Positions 35,801-47,625 of a stretch of 64,000 nucleotides of DNA are shown here, in pieces; positions within the stretch are counted from its first letter, which is position 1, and every line of letters begins with the position of its first letter. Below the pieces are notes generated by a model. That model saw only the letters and a list, made by a program, of their open reading frames with translations, did not search any database and was not told where the DNA came from. The stretch is taken from positions 2,232,001 through 2,296,000 of the forward strand of contig CM052357.1 in the NCBI GenBank assembly GCA_028551475.1. Reading direction: 5' to 3'. Both the position numbers and the translations under genes were made by a program. The DNA is from Casuarina equisetifolia (taxonomy: Eukaryota; Streptophyta; Magnoliopsida; Fagales; Casuarinaceae).

Positions 35801-36793
35801 TAATTTCCTTTATAACAACGTTGCTTGAAGGCATTCAAATTAAAAAGCTGTAGAGCATAAAAAAAAGTGAGCTCCTTCATATTATAAATCTCATCCATAC
35901 ATTTCTTCAACAATTGTCTATTTTTGCTTGTTATAAGAATTCTGCTTCCTTCACCAAACCACTCTAGTTTCCCAACTACTTCAAATTGGTCTTCTTTATC
36001 CACATCATCTAGTACAATAAATACTTTTTTGTTTTTTAACCTGCTTGCTATCAAATTTTGTCCTTGAAAAGCATTGAATATCTTTGGCTCTTTTTCTCCG
36101 AGAATTTGAGAGATGAGTTCTCTTTGTAAATGAAATAGAGTTTTATATTTTTGAGATTGTTCTCTAACATTTGAAATAAAACAGTCAGCTTCAAATCAAG
36201 AAGAAACTTTATTATAAACAACTTGAGCGAGTTTGGTTTTACCAATACCTCCCATCCCCCAAATCCCTATAAATCGAACATCATTGCCTCTTATTAATTC
36301 CTCTATACGGGAGTCCATTCTAACAAGATCATTGTCAATCTCCAACATTTGACGGCTTAATCCATTAGATATCTCTATGCAAATCTCATCCACAACTTCA
36401 AATTCAAGCCTGTAAAAAAATACTTATTTAATTTAACTAAGAAATTCATAAAATTTGTCATACTAACTTGTAGACAATTCAGATTTAGTGGAATAAAAAT
36501 ACCTGCCACGAGTATCCCATCGAGGACTGGTCTCTGCCGCCATCGAGGACTCAGAAGATTGTTTGCTTATCTTGGCGTTGAAGATGAAGCGGCTCCCTGA
36601 CTGGTCTCTGCCGCCATCGAGGACTCAGAAGCTTGTTTGCTTATCTTGGTGTTGAAGATGAAGCTCCCTGACTGGTCTCTGCTGCCATCGAGGACTCAGA
36701 AGCTTGTTTGCTTATCTTCGTGTTGAAGATGAAGCTCCCTGACTATCTTGGCGTTGAAGATGAAACTGCTCCCTGACTGGTCTCTGCTGCCAT
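32898..36793 (-). pseudogene. TNL-B: TNL pseudogene with TIR loss and C-terminal repeat expansion
   Basis: Five exon positions are preserved: 36543-36503 (stub; earlier start copies up to 36793), 36409-35336, 35222-34899, 34813-34250 and 34116-32898. Exon 1 is only MAAETSPRWDTRGR: the start codon joined directly to the last TIR residues, so the TIR body is deleted. Exon 2 keeps P-loop GIWGMGGIGKTKLA, kinase-2 KKVFIVLDDVDKED, RNBS-B GSRILITSKNRQLL, ARGLPLALKVFG and LEMHDLVQEMG. It has a TGA at 36196-36198 and a frame shift at an A/T run at 35610-35617. The LRR exon has a TAA at 34772-34774 but retains LEHLNLSGNNFTRI and VAATYFGYNG. The C-JID (SWGRTLKSDIPGWFNKRS, MLVIVYEVFE, IRVPEVPSPRRNGVWVFV) shifts frame at about 33720-33735, then runs open for 270 codons through the repeat array. 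It is not a working receptor. Confidence 0.87.
33021..33476 (-). repeat. In-frame 120-bp tandem array in the TNL-B C-terminus
   Basis: Four superunits of exactly 40 residues (starting at residues 79, 119, 159 and 199 of the frame that begins at 33710), each made of a 21-aa and a 19-aa half. Example halves are ENCFFSNEVFKSMALFKQELR shortened to its core SNEVFKSMALFKQELR, and FFLKEASQSMALLKQKQPR. The eight halves are related to each other and to the ordinary post-C-JID segment just before them, ENRFYDGNLLVYGPIKRK, which looks like the founder. At DNA level the core is AAGGCCATAGACTGAGAGGC (plus strand). No stops occur. The last copy at the 3' side is the most diverged. A Glu-rich tail follows. 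Confidence 0.88.
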
Positions 36794-36800
36794 CGAAGAT
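36530..36800 (-). repeat. Tandem copies of the TNL-B start region (four ATGs)
   Basis: A 71-74 bp unit containing the end of the 5' leader, the ATG, and codons MAAETSQGAxSSSTPR is repeated, giving ATG codons at 36793, 36688, 36617 and 36543 (minus strand). Spacings are 105, 71 and 74. The longer one holds an extra partial unit. Each upstream copy ends in TAA or TAG soon after the SSSTPR segment, so only the last start leads into the GWDTRGR stub. Confidence 0.85.
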
Positions 36801-38629
36801 CAAGAAGCTTGTGTTAAGAATAAATTCAGATTCAACAAATAAAACAGAAGAGTTAGGGAGATCGGAACCAACCGGCGATTGCAGAGACTCTCGCCGTGCT
36901 CGACGATGCCTTCTCTTCCCAATGATAGCAACACAGAGACAAATTTGCGAGGCGTTTACGGTACACCGGAACCGGGATTCTAACCAGAAACTTCTCCTCC
37001 AAAAGCTGCCCCCCTCGTGCCTCACTTTTCCTTTTTGTTAATTCCCTTTCATTCTCCTCATCCGGGCCATTCCCTTGGAGCCCTACCCGCTCCATATCAA
37101 CTCAATGGTAGGAGAGTTCCGGGCTGCTTCTAAGTTATGTACGCGTCAATGTCAGACACGGCTTCTTACGCACTCCTGTGATTAAAAGGACGGACGCACA
37201 TGAGGGGCGCGTCAGCATGGGCGGGAACAGCAGAGGCTCGCGTGTATTTTCAAATTCCAATCTGGTCGTTCTCTTAACCCCCCACTTTACACGTGTCAGA
37301 AATAGAGCATTCCCCGTCCCATCCGGGTTCCATCTGGTTTACTAGAAATAAATCAGGAAATTGCATCCCGTGGTGGAAATTTGTGTTGATATTCATCGGG
37401 ATCCAACTCACTGATCAGCAGAACTTTGACGGACAGAATTCATCGTTATCGTTACAGACACTTGCTTTTTGCAAGGCCGATGACGTGGACGTCAAAAGCT
37501 GCTCTTTGACTTGACTTGCCGGGCTATGATGCTGAGTCCTTTCAAGTGGACCGTCCTTCTCGACACTTCACTTCACGCGGATATCGGTGGATTCTAATTT
37601 CCATCGATAATAATTAAGCTGCTTTCTTTGATTCAATTGTGCAGGCTCAATGCCTCTTCTGTTATTACATACCATTTGGTATTTTTTTGAGCTGAATTAT
37701 AATAATATGTTTAAGAATTATACCATCTTTAAAATTAATCTACAAAGAGGTAATCATGTATTTCGTTTCCTTAAAAATAAAATTGTACATAGAATTTGGA
37801 CTATAACGTTAACAATATTATTTTTGATAAATTTGTCTTGCAATTTAAACTTATCAACTTTTTTTTTTCTTTTTATGTACACACATATAAATGTTGGCTC
37901 ATAACCCATATTTCTTCTTATGATTAGTGTTTATATCTTAGATAAGAGTCTAGTTTAAGATCATATTTGCTAACAATAAACTCACACATTTAAAGTTTGA
38001 ATTTGAGACCAAAAGGCATTAAATTTTATTAATTTATTATTAAGTTAATAGGTGATCGATTATATTTATCAATTTATAGCTCTTGTTATACAAACAATTA
38101 ATTGTTTTTTTCTTTTTCCTTTGCTACATTGCCAACTTTTTTTTTTCAATCTTAAAATGCAAATTGGATTGATGGTAATACCACAGCTTTATGTCAGGAT
38201 TACTAATGAAAATAAAGATTGTTTAAAAAAAGCTACAACTAAAATTTAAATTATATTATATTATCAACGTAAAAAGTAAAATAAAAGAAAAGATTCAAAA
38301 TGGTCCGTGAAAAATGGCGCGAAAGGCAGAGACGCTCAGGGCCCCGCCGACGTATTATTTCTCAACTACATCCGAATAACGTAATGCTTAATCCATCAAA
38401 GTTTTTGGTGGAAGTTTGTGTTTTCATTCATTGGAATCCAACTCACTGTTTTGACGGCGAAAACCTGGAGGAGATCTCACCAGCAGAGATTTGGACTCAA
38501 GGAGTCCATAAAAAAAGGTGAGTCTAGTGATTTAATGACCTCAGTGAAATAAGTAGCAAATTATATACTAACCTTCAAATTTTTTGGTTTAAATTCACAA
38601 ATATTTTCGGCATAATCTTTAAAAGTGTA
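36801..38629. other. Intergenic DNA upstream of TNL-B
   Basis: The former promoter side of TNL-B, less AT-rich up to about 37560. GTGGAAATTTGTGTT..ATTCATCGGGATCCAACTCACTG at 37372-37414 recurs at 38408-38448, so part of the flank is locally duplicated. No gene recognised. Confidence 0.45.
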
Positions 38630-39960
38630 ACAAAAAGATGTGTGAAATGTTATGTAATTCTAAGTCTCGTTAAGAGGGCCTCGTAATAAATTCGATAATA
38701 GTTAGAAATAAATTTGTGAGAGATGTCGGTTAATATTGAATCTCTCTCATTTTCTTAATACCTCGAAATTTACAGGACACTCATGTGAAACCAAAATTAT
38801 AAAATAGTAATTAAATGAATTTTACAATCTCTTCTTACTACTCTCTTGCTTGTCTTTTATTTACTCAAAAATCCAAATTCATAAATTTCTTCTAAATCAT
38901 CAACATCTATGATAGTTGAATAGCATCACATACTCATTCATTGCGAAATTATAAGAGAATTGATATTGAATTTATATGAGTAAAGTTGTCAAAAATATTG
39001 GTTCCATTAGATTATTCATATTCTATTGATAATTTTAATTTATTTTTTGTATACATTTTTTAAGTAATTGATATTATAGTCAAGTTTACATATGGCATTT
39101 TATTAACATGTGCATTTAATCTTTGTGATTTAACTTCATTGCTTATATTTGTAACTCAAAAAATCTTTATAATTTTCTTATGCTCAAGATAAAAAGTGTG
39201 CTAAGTTGCCTGGTCTTTGATGTTTTTATTTTTCTATAAACAACCTTTCATTCCTTTGTAAATTTTGCACATGTAATAAGGGCTACTTTGAGTAACTCCA
39301 TTTCTTATTGCTAATACGTAATAAGTGACTTAACTCATCTAACTTAGTTTATTAGATGGATAGAACGAACTTTGAAACAGTTTAGGTACTAATATCAAGA
39401 ATACAAAGTTATTTAATATTGGTTTTAAATTTTATTTCTACACTCAAAATCAATTTGGGTACAAAAAAATTGGAATAATATATAGGTTTTGTAACTTATT
39501 TAGTTTGATTCATAGCAAGTTAATGAAACAACTGAACATGATCATATTTTTTCGTCATGCAAAACATTATTGAGGCCAACACAATTGTGAGAAAGACAAA
39601 GACAGCTTTGTTTGTAACGTCGACTAGTGCCTACCAAATTATGTTTCATCGGTTTAGTAGGGATAAGGTCGATGCACCTTCATATAATTTCATTAGTTTT
39701 GTTTTTTTCTTTGATTTTCCTTGACAACTTTCGGGGCATTGCTTCCCGCGATTTTTTCGACCATCATGCCCTGCAGTCATTTAAGTCTCGCCTTTGAGTT
39801 GTAAAGTTTGCGTAACTTTGATTGGCTGGTCTAATCGACGAAAATGACGTGGAGACCCAGAATTACCAGGAAAAACAGAGACACATCCACATCTCCGCCC
39901 ACACGTCGTCCCAACGAGGAAATTCCCAGGAAGCCTCCTGCTCTCCAGAAGCACCATGCA
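38630..39960. repeat. Dispersed intergenic unit, copy 1
   Basis: Shares ordered anchors with 51930-52950 and 54190-55210: ATTTACA.GACAC, CTTGCTTGTCTTTTA, TACGTTTCAT.G.TTTGGTAG, CTCATATAATTTCATTAG and GACGAAAATGAC.T.GAGACCCA. It probably descends from TNL upstream flank. Non-coding. Confidence 0.65.
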
Positions 39961-40109
39961 TAAAAGCTATTTCTACACAAAAAAAAAAAAAAAAAAGTGA
40001 AGAACGTTTAACACCTTGGACAACCTTCATAAATATAAGACATCGGAAAATCAAGTTATCTCAACTTAACATCACTAGTCGTCTATCAAGTTTAAGCAAC
40101 AAAAATAAC

Positions 40110-40420
40110 ATCCTATTTCAATTGGCATAATGGTCCCCCATAGTTCTTTTGGGTACATGTATCAAGGTACCCACATCTTCTACTCGTTTAAAGCTTTCAT
40201 CATCTTTGGGCAACAATGAAGATGTGTACTGTTCCAGTCCTTGAATGCCTTGGTTCATTTTGGAAACTTAATTAATCTTCACGATCTTCTCTCCTTGTAT
40301 GGTGAGTCTGGTCCACATGTTGCACCTTCTCTTTGGACGGTCCAATCCTTTTGATATGTGTGATTAGCCCACATTTATGCACTATCAATATGATTACATA
40401 ATTTCAATAAAATCAATCCA
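40110..40420 (-). pseudogene. Relic of the TNL terminal module
   Basis: The minus strand is open over NQGIQGLEQYTSSLLPKDDE, then FKRVEDVGTLIHVPKRTMGD and HYAN. It matches the TNL-C downstream frame (NQGTQALDLGTS, EEAEDVAILKKHGAKTTVRD, HFAN). Upstream of NQG the frame is broken by a stop. It is the best preserved of the relic copies. Confidence 0.65.
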
Positions 40421-40719
40421 TCTTCCCACTCCTCTTCCCCTTAAACATCCTCCGTCCACTCATCCTCTTCCCTTTCTTCATTGATACAAGTTGCAACAAA
40501 AACGACAATGCTGTGTGGGCTAGCCAGACTGATTAAGCTAAAACAGACAAATGATGGGTATACCCAAAGGCTTTCTCTTTATAACACTTGGCATAATCTA
40601 GTTCCATGCTATGGAATATAAATGTGAATGCATATCAAATGTTGGACCAAATGTCCAAATACTAGAAAAAGGCCCAATATTAACATATCTATTATTCTAA
40701 ATGTCACCGTTTTACTCAA

Positions 40720-40860
40720 ATAGTGCCTCAAGCCATAAAGACACAAGAGAAGAAGGCTTTCTTGAGACTCTTGGAATCCAGAATAAGTGGAGAAATACTT
40801 CTAAGAATTTCACAACACTGATCATGCTTAGCTACAAGACCAGAAATTTTATGAATTCCA
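40720..40860 (-). pseudogene. C-JID end relic
   Basis: Minus-strand reading LVAKHDQCCEILRSISPLIL and DSKSLKKAF aligns with LVLQHERSDCCEIIKSISPH and DPKSLEMVF of TNL-C. Together with the module relic at 40110-40420, which lies 3' of it, this is the remains of one TNL end. Confidence 0.65.
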
Positions 40861-40960
40861 AATTTTTTATTATTTCTAAAATAAAAGGAGAAATAATGAC
40901 TATTTCAAAGGAAAGAGGAGGAGAAAGCGTAGTAATAAATTCAATTCATCTTCTTTAGAA

Positions 40961-43900
40961 ATTGAAGATTTGGTTTAGCTTCAAAATCAAGCCTTCCTTT
41001 ATAGTTGAGGTGATTAGATAACTACCTTTGTCTTTTGTGTACACAAATAAAAACTAGGTAAGAAAGAATCAGGGAAGGAGTGGCACATTTCTCTACTTCC
41101 TAATTTGTTTATGGTTGGACTGAAACTTTGGGCTTCCAACATCTGTAACAGGCTTACTTGATTGACGCAACATGCCCACAACACTGTGCAAGGACAACTC
41201 TTGCAGGACAAATTCGTTTAGGCTCGTTGGACTACTCATGAGCCCCACGGAACTGATTTTAAAAAATTCAGAATTGTGACTTTCTTTAGTTTTTCTTGGT
41301 AAAAGGTAGAAAATACTTGTGGTTATTTAATATAATATTATTTCTTAAAAATAACATTAATAATTAAGAATCATGGAAATTCAGAAGATCTTTTTGTTAT
41401 TTAAAGATTTTTTTTTCTAATTAGAAATTACTAATATTTATGAAATCTTAAGAATAATAGACAATCTCTGAGTCATAACCTTCTACTTTAAATATGTAGA
41501 AAAATAATAAAACCTAACAAAAATAAAATTTCCAAATTTTAATAATATGTCTAATTTTTATATATCTCTATCCATAAAACCCAAAGAAAGCAAGAAAGGA
41601 ATAAACTTAAAATTTTATCACCAAAAGTAAAAGTTTTTTTTCCGGCATAATCCTCAACGTTTATTTTCCCTTCTTCTGGAAAAGAATATCACACTTTAAT
41701 AATGGAAGGAATACTGAGAATTTAAGAGCAAACACTGCACTCGTCTTTATATATATATATTTGGTTTTTCCAGTCCCTACCTTGTTTTTAGTTGGACTGA
41801 ATCCTTAGAAGCTGTACAACTTTCGGCTTCTGCCATGTTTAATGGGCTCAAGCATTGGGCACAACGGAAGGAGACTCGAGGGAAGAGTTCCTTCAGGTGC
41901 ATTGACTTGAGTATGCTTGCAGTTTGCATCTCGACAGAAGAGTTCCTTCATGTTCTAATCAAAAGCTGCAAAACAATAAAAAGAATAATTAAATTAAATT
42001 ATTTTAATAAATGTAGATATTGTAGTTTATGGAACCTTGTTATGTCACATAAATTTTTAAGATTGATTAGCTGCTACGAAGAAGAAGGAAAATTAAAACG
42101 CATTCAAGGCTTATTGTAAATAAGATGGAATTATTATAATTTTTTGTAGACAAGCGACAAGCAAATAAGTCTATGATAAAAAATAAATGCGAATAGGAAA
42201 AACAATCTAGTCTTCTCCAATGCAAGAATAATTCCTATTTCTTGTTTAAAAATTTTCATTTTTAGCATTAGTCGTTTTGGGACTATGTCAAAATTGTTCA
42301 TACCCAAAGGAGTGATGTCAGGAGTATCTCTCTCATTGTCATCATCAACCCCATGAGACCCACTTGACTATAATTTACGATTCAACGTGCAGCAAAAAGG
42401 AACCGCTCGCCCGGCTATTATGGCCATAGTTGCAGTTGCATGATAGAACTTATTCAATACAGGTGTGCAAAAATTTCATCAAAACGATGGTCATAATCCT
42501 CATCAGAAGCTCAAGAGGGTTCTATCCGACTAGAAGTGCTAGCAATTGTCAGGATATTTAGTCCCTCAATCTCATTGGATTTGAAACCCTCCTGAACAAC
42601 TTATTGCAGGGCCGAAATTGCAGTCTAAGAATTACATCTAGGGGAGAAATTAGAAGTAGAACAGGTACAAAGCCACTTACAACCAACGTAAACATGCTCT
42701 CCAATGTTAAGATTATTAATAATTCTACCCAAATTATTAACTGGTAAATGTTTTAACAAAATTGTTGCTAGTGTAAAGACAACTAATGCACACTTTTTGA
42801 GAAGTGCCTTGTGGAAGAAATATGGAATTCCTAGTTAATTAATGGTGGGCACATTAATATCCGCAACTTCTAACTCATGTCATTACCAAACCGAATCAAG
42901 CAAGTTTGATTCAAAATAAATGGAGACCTGAATGATCCATGGAAGACACTATATTTTTGTACCCAATTTGACTCTCGAAATGGATTTGGGAGAACAAAAA
43001 AAAAAAAAAAATGGAATGTTGCTTGAATCATCTTATGATAAAAAAAAATTAAAAAAAAAAAACTGATCATTGAAAAGAAGACAACTTTTTCCTGCACTTA
43101 CTCCTCATAACGAGATGCAACGTCATTCTTCATTTTCTTGTCCAAAAAAATTAATTGCCTCCTACGGCCTATTCAAAGTATATCATGAGGATCTTAGAGA
43201 TAGTTTGAGCATTATAGAAATTTTAACACTAAGCCAAGAAAATAAACAAGTACTCAGAAAAAAGATTGTAGGTGTAAATTATGATGGATAGTGTTTGAAA
43301 GTTCTTATGCTGCTTTAAGGGTAAAATTTGTCAATACCTTGTGTCTAGAGAAATGGCCTACTAAGTCATATTTGTAGTCCCAAGGACAATATTCATCTTC
43401 AATATCTAAAACTAGAGCAACTTCCATAAGCAAGACAAGAATCACTAGAAAGGATTGTTGATCGGTAACAAAGTTGGGATAAAAAAGTAGTAGCAAAGTT
43501 GATGAATGTTTAGCATGCTCAACAATTATATTAGAAAACTAGGTTCAATTAACACATAGTGATGTGGGGAAAAGAATCTTAAACAACTACGGAAAAGACC
43601 AGGCACAAACCTGCTCCAAGTGGTCTCCTATAAGTATACTTAGAGTTGTGATTTGTCAGCAATTCCTGAATGCAAGCAAGTTCCAAACACTAGTTAAACT
43701 AACATAGTCTGACAAACAATCTTCAAATTGCAATGCTATGAACATAAACACATTTTCAAGAAGGGCAAATGACAAGAATACATGAGATTATTCATAATCA
43801 AGGATTTGGAAAAAAGAAAAGTCATATTTAAGAAACATCAGTGTTTGTTACATCAGTTGTCATGTCTTATATAAAGAATTTTGTGCTCTAGAATACCAAA

Positions 43901-45089
43901 ACAATGAAACTCATACTGCATGCTGTTAGGTGAATTTAGTTTCCCAATTACCTGATCTGACCAACCGAAACTTACCAAAGTTGGCCTCTTTTGCCGGGGT
44001 CAAGTGGATTTACAGATGGGTTAGAAGTCCATCATACAGGGTTGTAGAACTTGCAAAATCCAATTCAGCCCAATCCCCCTCAATTCGCCATCAAATAGAA
44101 CGGCCAAAAAAAAAAAAAAAACGAAAACCTTTTCTCTTATGTGTATCCATTTTCCTCTTTCATTTTCTTGTTCTCAATATTTGTTGGTGGGCATGTCATC
44201 CTTGTCTATTTTAACAATAAACAAATATATGACATAATACAAAAGGAAACCAAATTAATACGGCAAAAACAAAAGGAAAATTATATGATGCTCTTTCTAA
44301 TGCCAAAACATATACAATGGCCTCAAGATTGACAATGAAAAATAAAAACCAGCAAACAAAAACATAACTCAGCTACAAGCAAAAACACAACTTCCTAAAT
44401 GGGCTTAAGCTAGCCTTAGTAAAAAATGCTGAAGACATAGCGTGGGAAGAATGTTGCCAAAGAATGAGTATCTTAAGGCACGTTAGAGCATTCAGGAGCA
44501 CTGAAGAACTAATAATAAAAATTTTATGTTAAAAAAAGTAACAATAAAACAATAATGACAATAAACAAGGGAAAAAAAAAAACCAAAGCAACATTTTATC
44601 ATATATATTAATTATACCTCATCATCTTTATTATTTAACTCCTAGAGACACTTTCAGCTAATCAAGTGTTGCAACATTGACAAATATTATGAAACACATA
44701 GATACTTAATAAAATATATTTCAAAAAAATTTAAAACTCAACTGTGCATTTAATATAATGTACAACTAGAGAATTTTAAACTCAACAAATTACAAATTAC
44801 AAATAAATGATCTACAATCAAAATATGTGCAACTAGAGAATTTAGTAAACAAATATTTTTTTGGTTGGAATTTGACAACTTTAGCATTATTTGTTTCAAG
44901 ATTGTGATAAATTCAACTTAATCAAATATTACAAACAACAAGAAAAACTACGTAACAAAGAACAAAAACAGCACTTAGCTAAAACAAAAGAACTCTAAAT
45001 CTACTAAGGAAAAAGACAAAATAAAAATAAAAATCTATACGCTGCTTTTCCCAGTGTCTCAAATCCATTCAGGAGAAAGTACTTACTAG
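40961..45089. other. Intergenic DNA, no supported gene
   Basis: AT-rich. Open frames at 41835-42119, 43070-43291 and 43305-43496 carry no motif I recognise. The stretch 42290-42660 is less AT-rich and may hold a worn coding relic, but I could not assign it. Confidence 0.4.
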
Positions 45090-45490
45090 CTCCCACAAAG
45101 AAAGAGAAGCCGCCCAAACCGAAACCCAAAGCTCCGAAGGGGAAAGAGTCCGGATCGGACCTGGTCATTCGGATCTTTCTGTTTCAAACACAACTTCATC
45201 TTTTCCAACAACTGTTTCTGTTTGAAATGTACTAGACGAGCCCCCACACTCTTTCTCCCTCCACATTTGAGTCCCTTGATCTATCCGGCCATTTCCCCAA
45301 TTTTTGAACAGCTTAGCATTAATAAAAATCCAAACCACATTCAACCCGAAACGAGGAACTTCAAAGACAATTTTGCAGGAAAAAAATTGGTTTTCAGCAA
45401 TGGTAAGGCCATCTTTGGCATAAAAACCAAGAAATTGATGAATATACGCAAGGAATATACTAAGACAAGGGAACGAAAATGGTCAACAAC
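45090..45490 (-). pseudogene. C-JID relic
   Basis: The minus strand reads KIVFEVPRFGLNVVWIFINA, corresponding to the VFRIPE..GRNGVWV landmark. It continues through a Trp/Glu-rich stretch where a frame slip restores NVEGERVWGLV, the equivalent of VEVKECRGHLV. A stop follows. It sits just 3' of nothing else recognisable. Confidence 0.65.
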
Positions 45491-46335
45491 GAATGTGACC
45501 TTCTAATTTGAGTTTTGGCCATAGAGGAGATTTGTATTTGTATTTGTATTTGGAAAGCTTAATAATAAATACTCAGGAATATTGAGAGAGTTTAGGCGTA
45601 ATAGAAAATAATAAAAAACATGCATCCGCAAAATTTTGCAAGAAAAATGCTTGTATTCGAGTATTTTCATATAATCATTTACTTCTATCTCAAACAAAAG
45701 TAGTAAAGCACTACATTTGATTTATTTTTATTATATTTCGTTCATTTCATTTAGAATTGTTTTAATAATGATTATTTTGTATTGGTATAGAACTTAAAGT
45801 TTTTAATATTTTTTCTTTTAAATTCAAATTATTATCTCAGTTTGTAATCTATGCATTCATTTGTATAATATGAGGTATGACTTCTACAAAGGAGTAAAAT
45901 CTTTTGTGTTAATCTTTCTTTTAGTGTTTGTTGGATAAAAATATGAGTATTTTAATAGTTAAAACTTAGGAGAATTCTATCAAATATTCATAGCAAAAAT
46001 CTAAAGTCCAAACTAATGAAAAACATGAAAAAAGTAGTAACTCATGTTGTAAGAAAGCATTTCAAGACCAAATCAAATAACAACAACATATTATATGGTC
46101 ACATTTAACCATTTTGTGTCCACCATTCACTCTCTAATCATTGCAAAACAAAAGAAATTAAGTATTTGGATAAACCTATGTTAACAAAAGCATTGTCAAC
46201 TCGAAAAGGAGGGAAAAAAAAAAAAAAGTACATTCCTAATCTCAGCAAAAGCCACGCTAGAACAGGTGCAGGAAGATCACGTACCCGAATTTTGTGTCTT
46301 CTCTCGTACTATACTAGATTTCCTTCTCAATCCCT

Positions 46336-46665
46336 TTAGTTGCTATCTTCCAAAATCCCGCCGTCAAGTCTATGCATCAAATTAGCAAAATGGTCCCGCA
46401 CAGTTGTTTTGGCTCCATGTTTCTTCAAGATAGCCACATCCTCTGCTTCTTCAAAGTATTCATCTGTAGACAGTGATTCAGACGTGCCCAAGTCCAGTGC
46501 TTGAGTGCCTTGGTTCAGTTCCCTGACTTTGGTAATGTCTTCAAAATCTTTCTCCCAGCTAATGGCTCCATCTTTCCCTATGAAGAATCCATTCCACAAG
46601 TTTTTCATAGGATTTTCAACCAAAATAGTTCCCCTCTTCCTCTTCTTTATTCTCCTAGCCTTCCT
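46336..46665 (-). CDS. Unrecognised C-terminal module downstream of TNL-C
   Basis: An open frame in the same phase as the last TNL-C exon but separated from it by two TGA codons (46723-46725 and one just below). It reads a Lys/Arg-rich linker, LVENPMKNLWNGFFIGKDG, EKDFEDITKVRELNQG, EEAEDVAILKKHGAKTTVRD, HFANLMHRLDGG, and ends at ILEDSN with a stop. Similar sequence recurs 3' of at least four TNL relics here (24.2, 40.2, 54.0 kb at protein level; 12.1 and 15.7 kb at DNA level). It is therefore an old, once-conserved part of this gene family, either a last exon or readthrough tail. I do not know the family. An AAG/GTGAAG donor lies at the end of TNL-C, but no convincing acceptor precedes this frame. 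Confidence 0.4.
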   Translation of the reverse strand, partial: RKARRIKKRKRGTILVENPMKNLWNGFFIGKDGAISWEKDFEDITKVRELNQGTQALDLGTSESLSTDEYFEEAEDVAILKKHGAKTTVRDHFANLMHRLDGGILEDSN

Positions 46666-46722
46666 TTTCTTCTTCCTCCCCTGCCTCTGCTTCTTCGTCT
46701 TCGGCTTTCATATGCAGAAACT

Positions 46723-47625
46723 TCACCTTCTTTTTTTTAAAACAAACGTATAAAAAATAAAAACACTTCCACATATTAAAAATAAAGCAGATTTCAACCC
46801 ATTCTTCCTCTTCCCAATCTCCACAGGTTTTAACTCCTTCGTCTTCCCTTCTTCGTCTTCCCCTTCTTCCATCTTTATCCATCCTTTACTATTACTAGGG
46901 CCAACGACGTTAAACGGCCCCGTTTTATTGAACACCATCTCAAGACTTTTTGGATCCAAATCATGCGGAGAAATGCTTTTAATAATTTCGCAGCAGTCTG
47001 AACGTTCATGCTGAAGTACTAGATGGCCCCTACACTCCTTCACCTCCACATTTGGGCTACTTATTGTAATTGAACACGACCCAATATAGTACCAAGAAGG
47101 AACGGATCTGGCGCGCCTGGTGCGCCGGAAGCAATCATTATTTAAACACACCCAAACTCCATTTCTCCCAACGGTAGGGATTTCGGGGACACGGAAGACT
47201 ATTGGAACTTTTGGGGAAGTCCCACGGTCATCCTCCGGAGCTTCTGGATCATCTTCATTATTGACTTGCAATTCACAAACAAACACGGGAAATATTGGAG
47301 AACTAGAATTCTCATACTCATTATCCTCTTGTATTTCCCTTTTCCTTTGACGGCTATTAACTTCGAAGACTTCATAAACAATAAACAGTGCATATCCCCA
47401 ACAATAATCGGATTCGTGGGTACCATCCGGATATTCTACCCTCCCATAATACAAAGTTGTATCCAATTCTGAACGTCCAATGTAATGTACATTCACATCA
47501 AAATCAAATCGATTTTGGAATATTCCAGAGATGTCACGGGTACTGGTGCTTTTCTGGTTGAACCATTCAGGAATACTAGATGTCAGCGTCGGGCCCCATG
47601 CTACTGATGCATAAATAACCGTGCC
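46723..47625 (-). other. TNL-C exon 5: C-JID and hydrophobic tail
   Basis: GTVIYASVAWGPTL, then IPEWFNQKS, CWGYALFIVYEVFEVNSRQR, FPVFVCELQ, IVFRIPEIPTVGRNGVWV, WYYIGSCSITI, VEVKECRGHLVLQH and IKSISPHDLDPKSLEM. Then a Lys/Glu-rich linker and an 18-residue hydrophobic run flanked by basic residues, with the stop directly after KKRR. Confidence 0.87.

Noticed and set aside
36853-37095. 80-codon minus-strand frame upstream of TNL-B
   Set aside because: No domain. It lies in the former promoter and leader region and is broken with respect to the start copies.
42290-42660. Possible worn coding sequence
   Set aside because: Higher GC than its surroundings, but no frame, strand or family could be supported.
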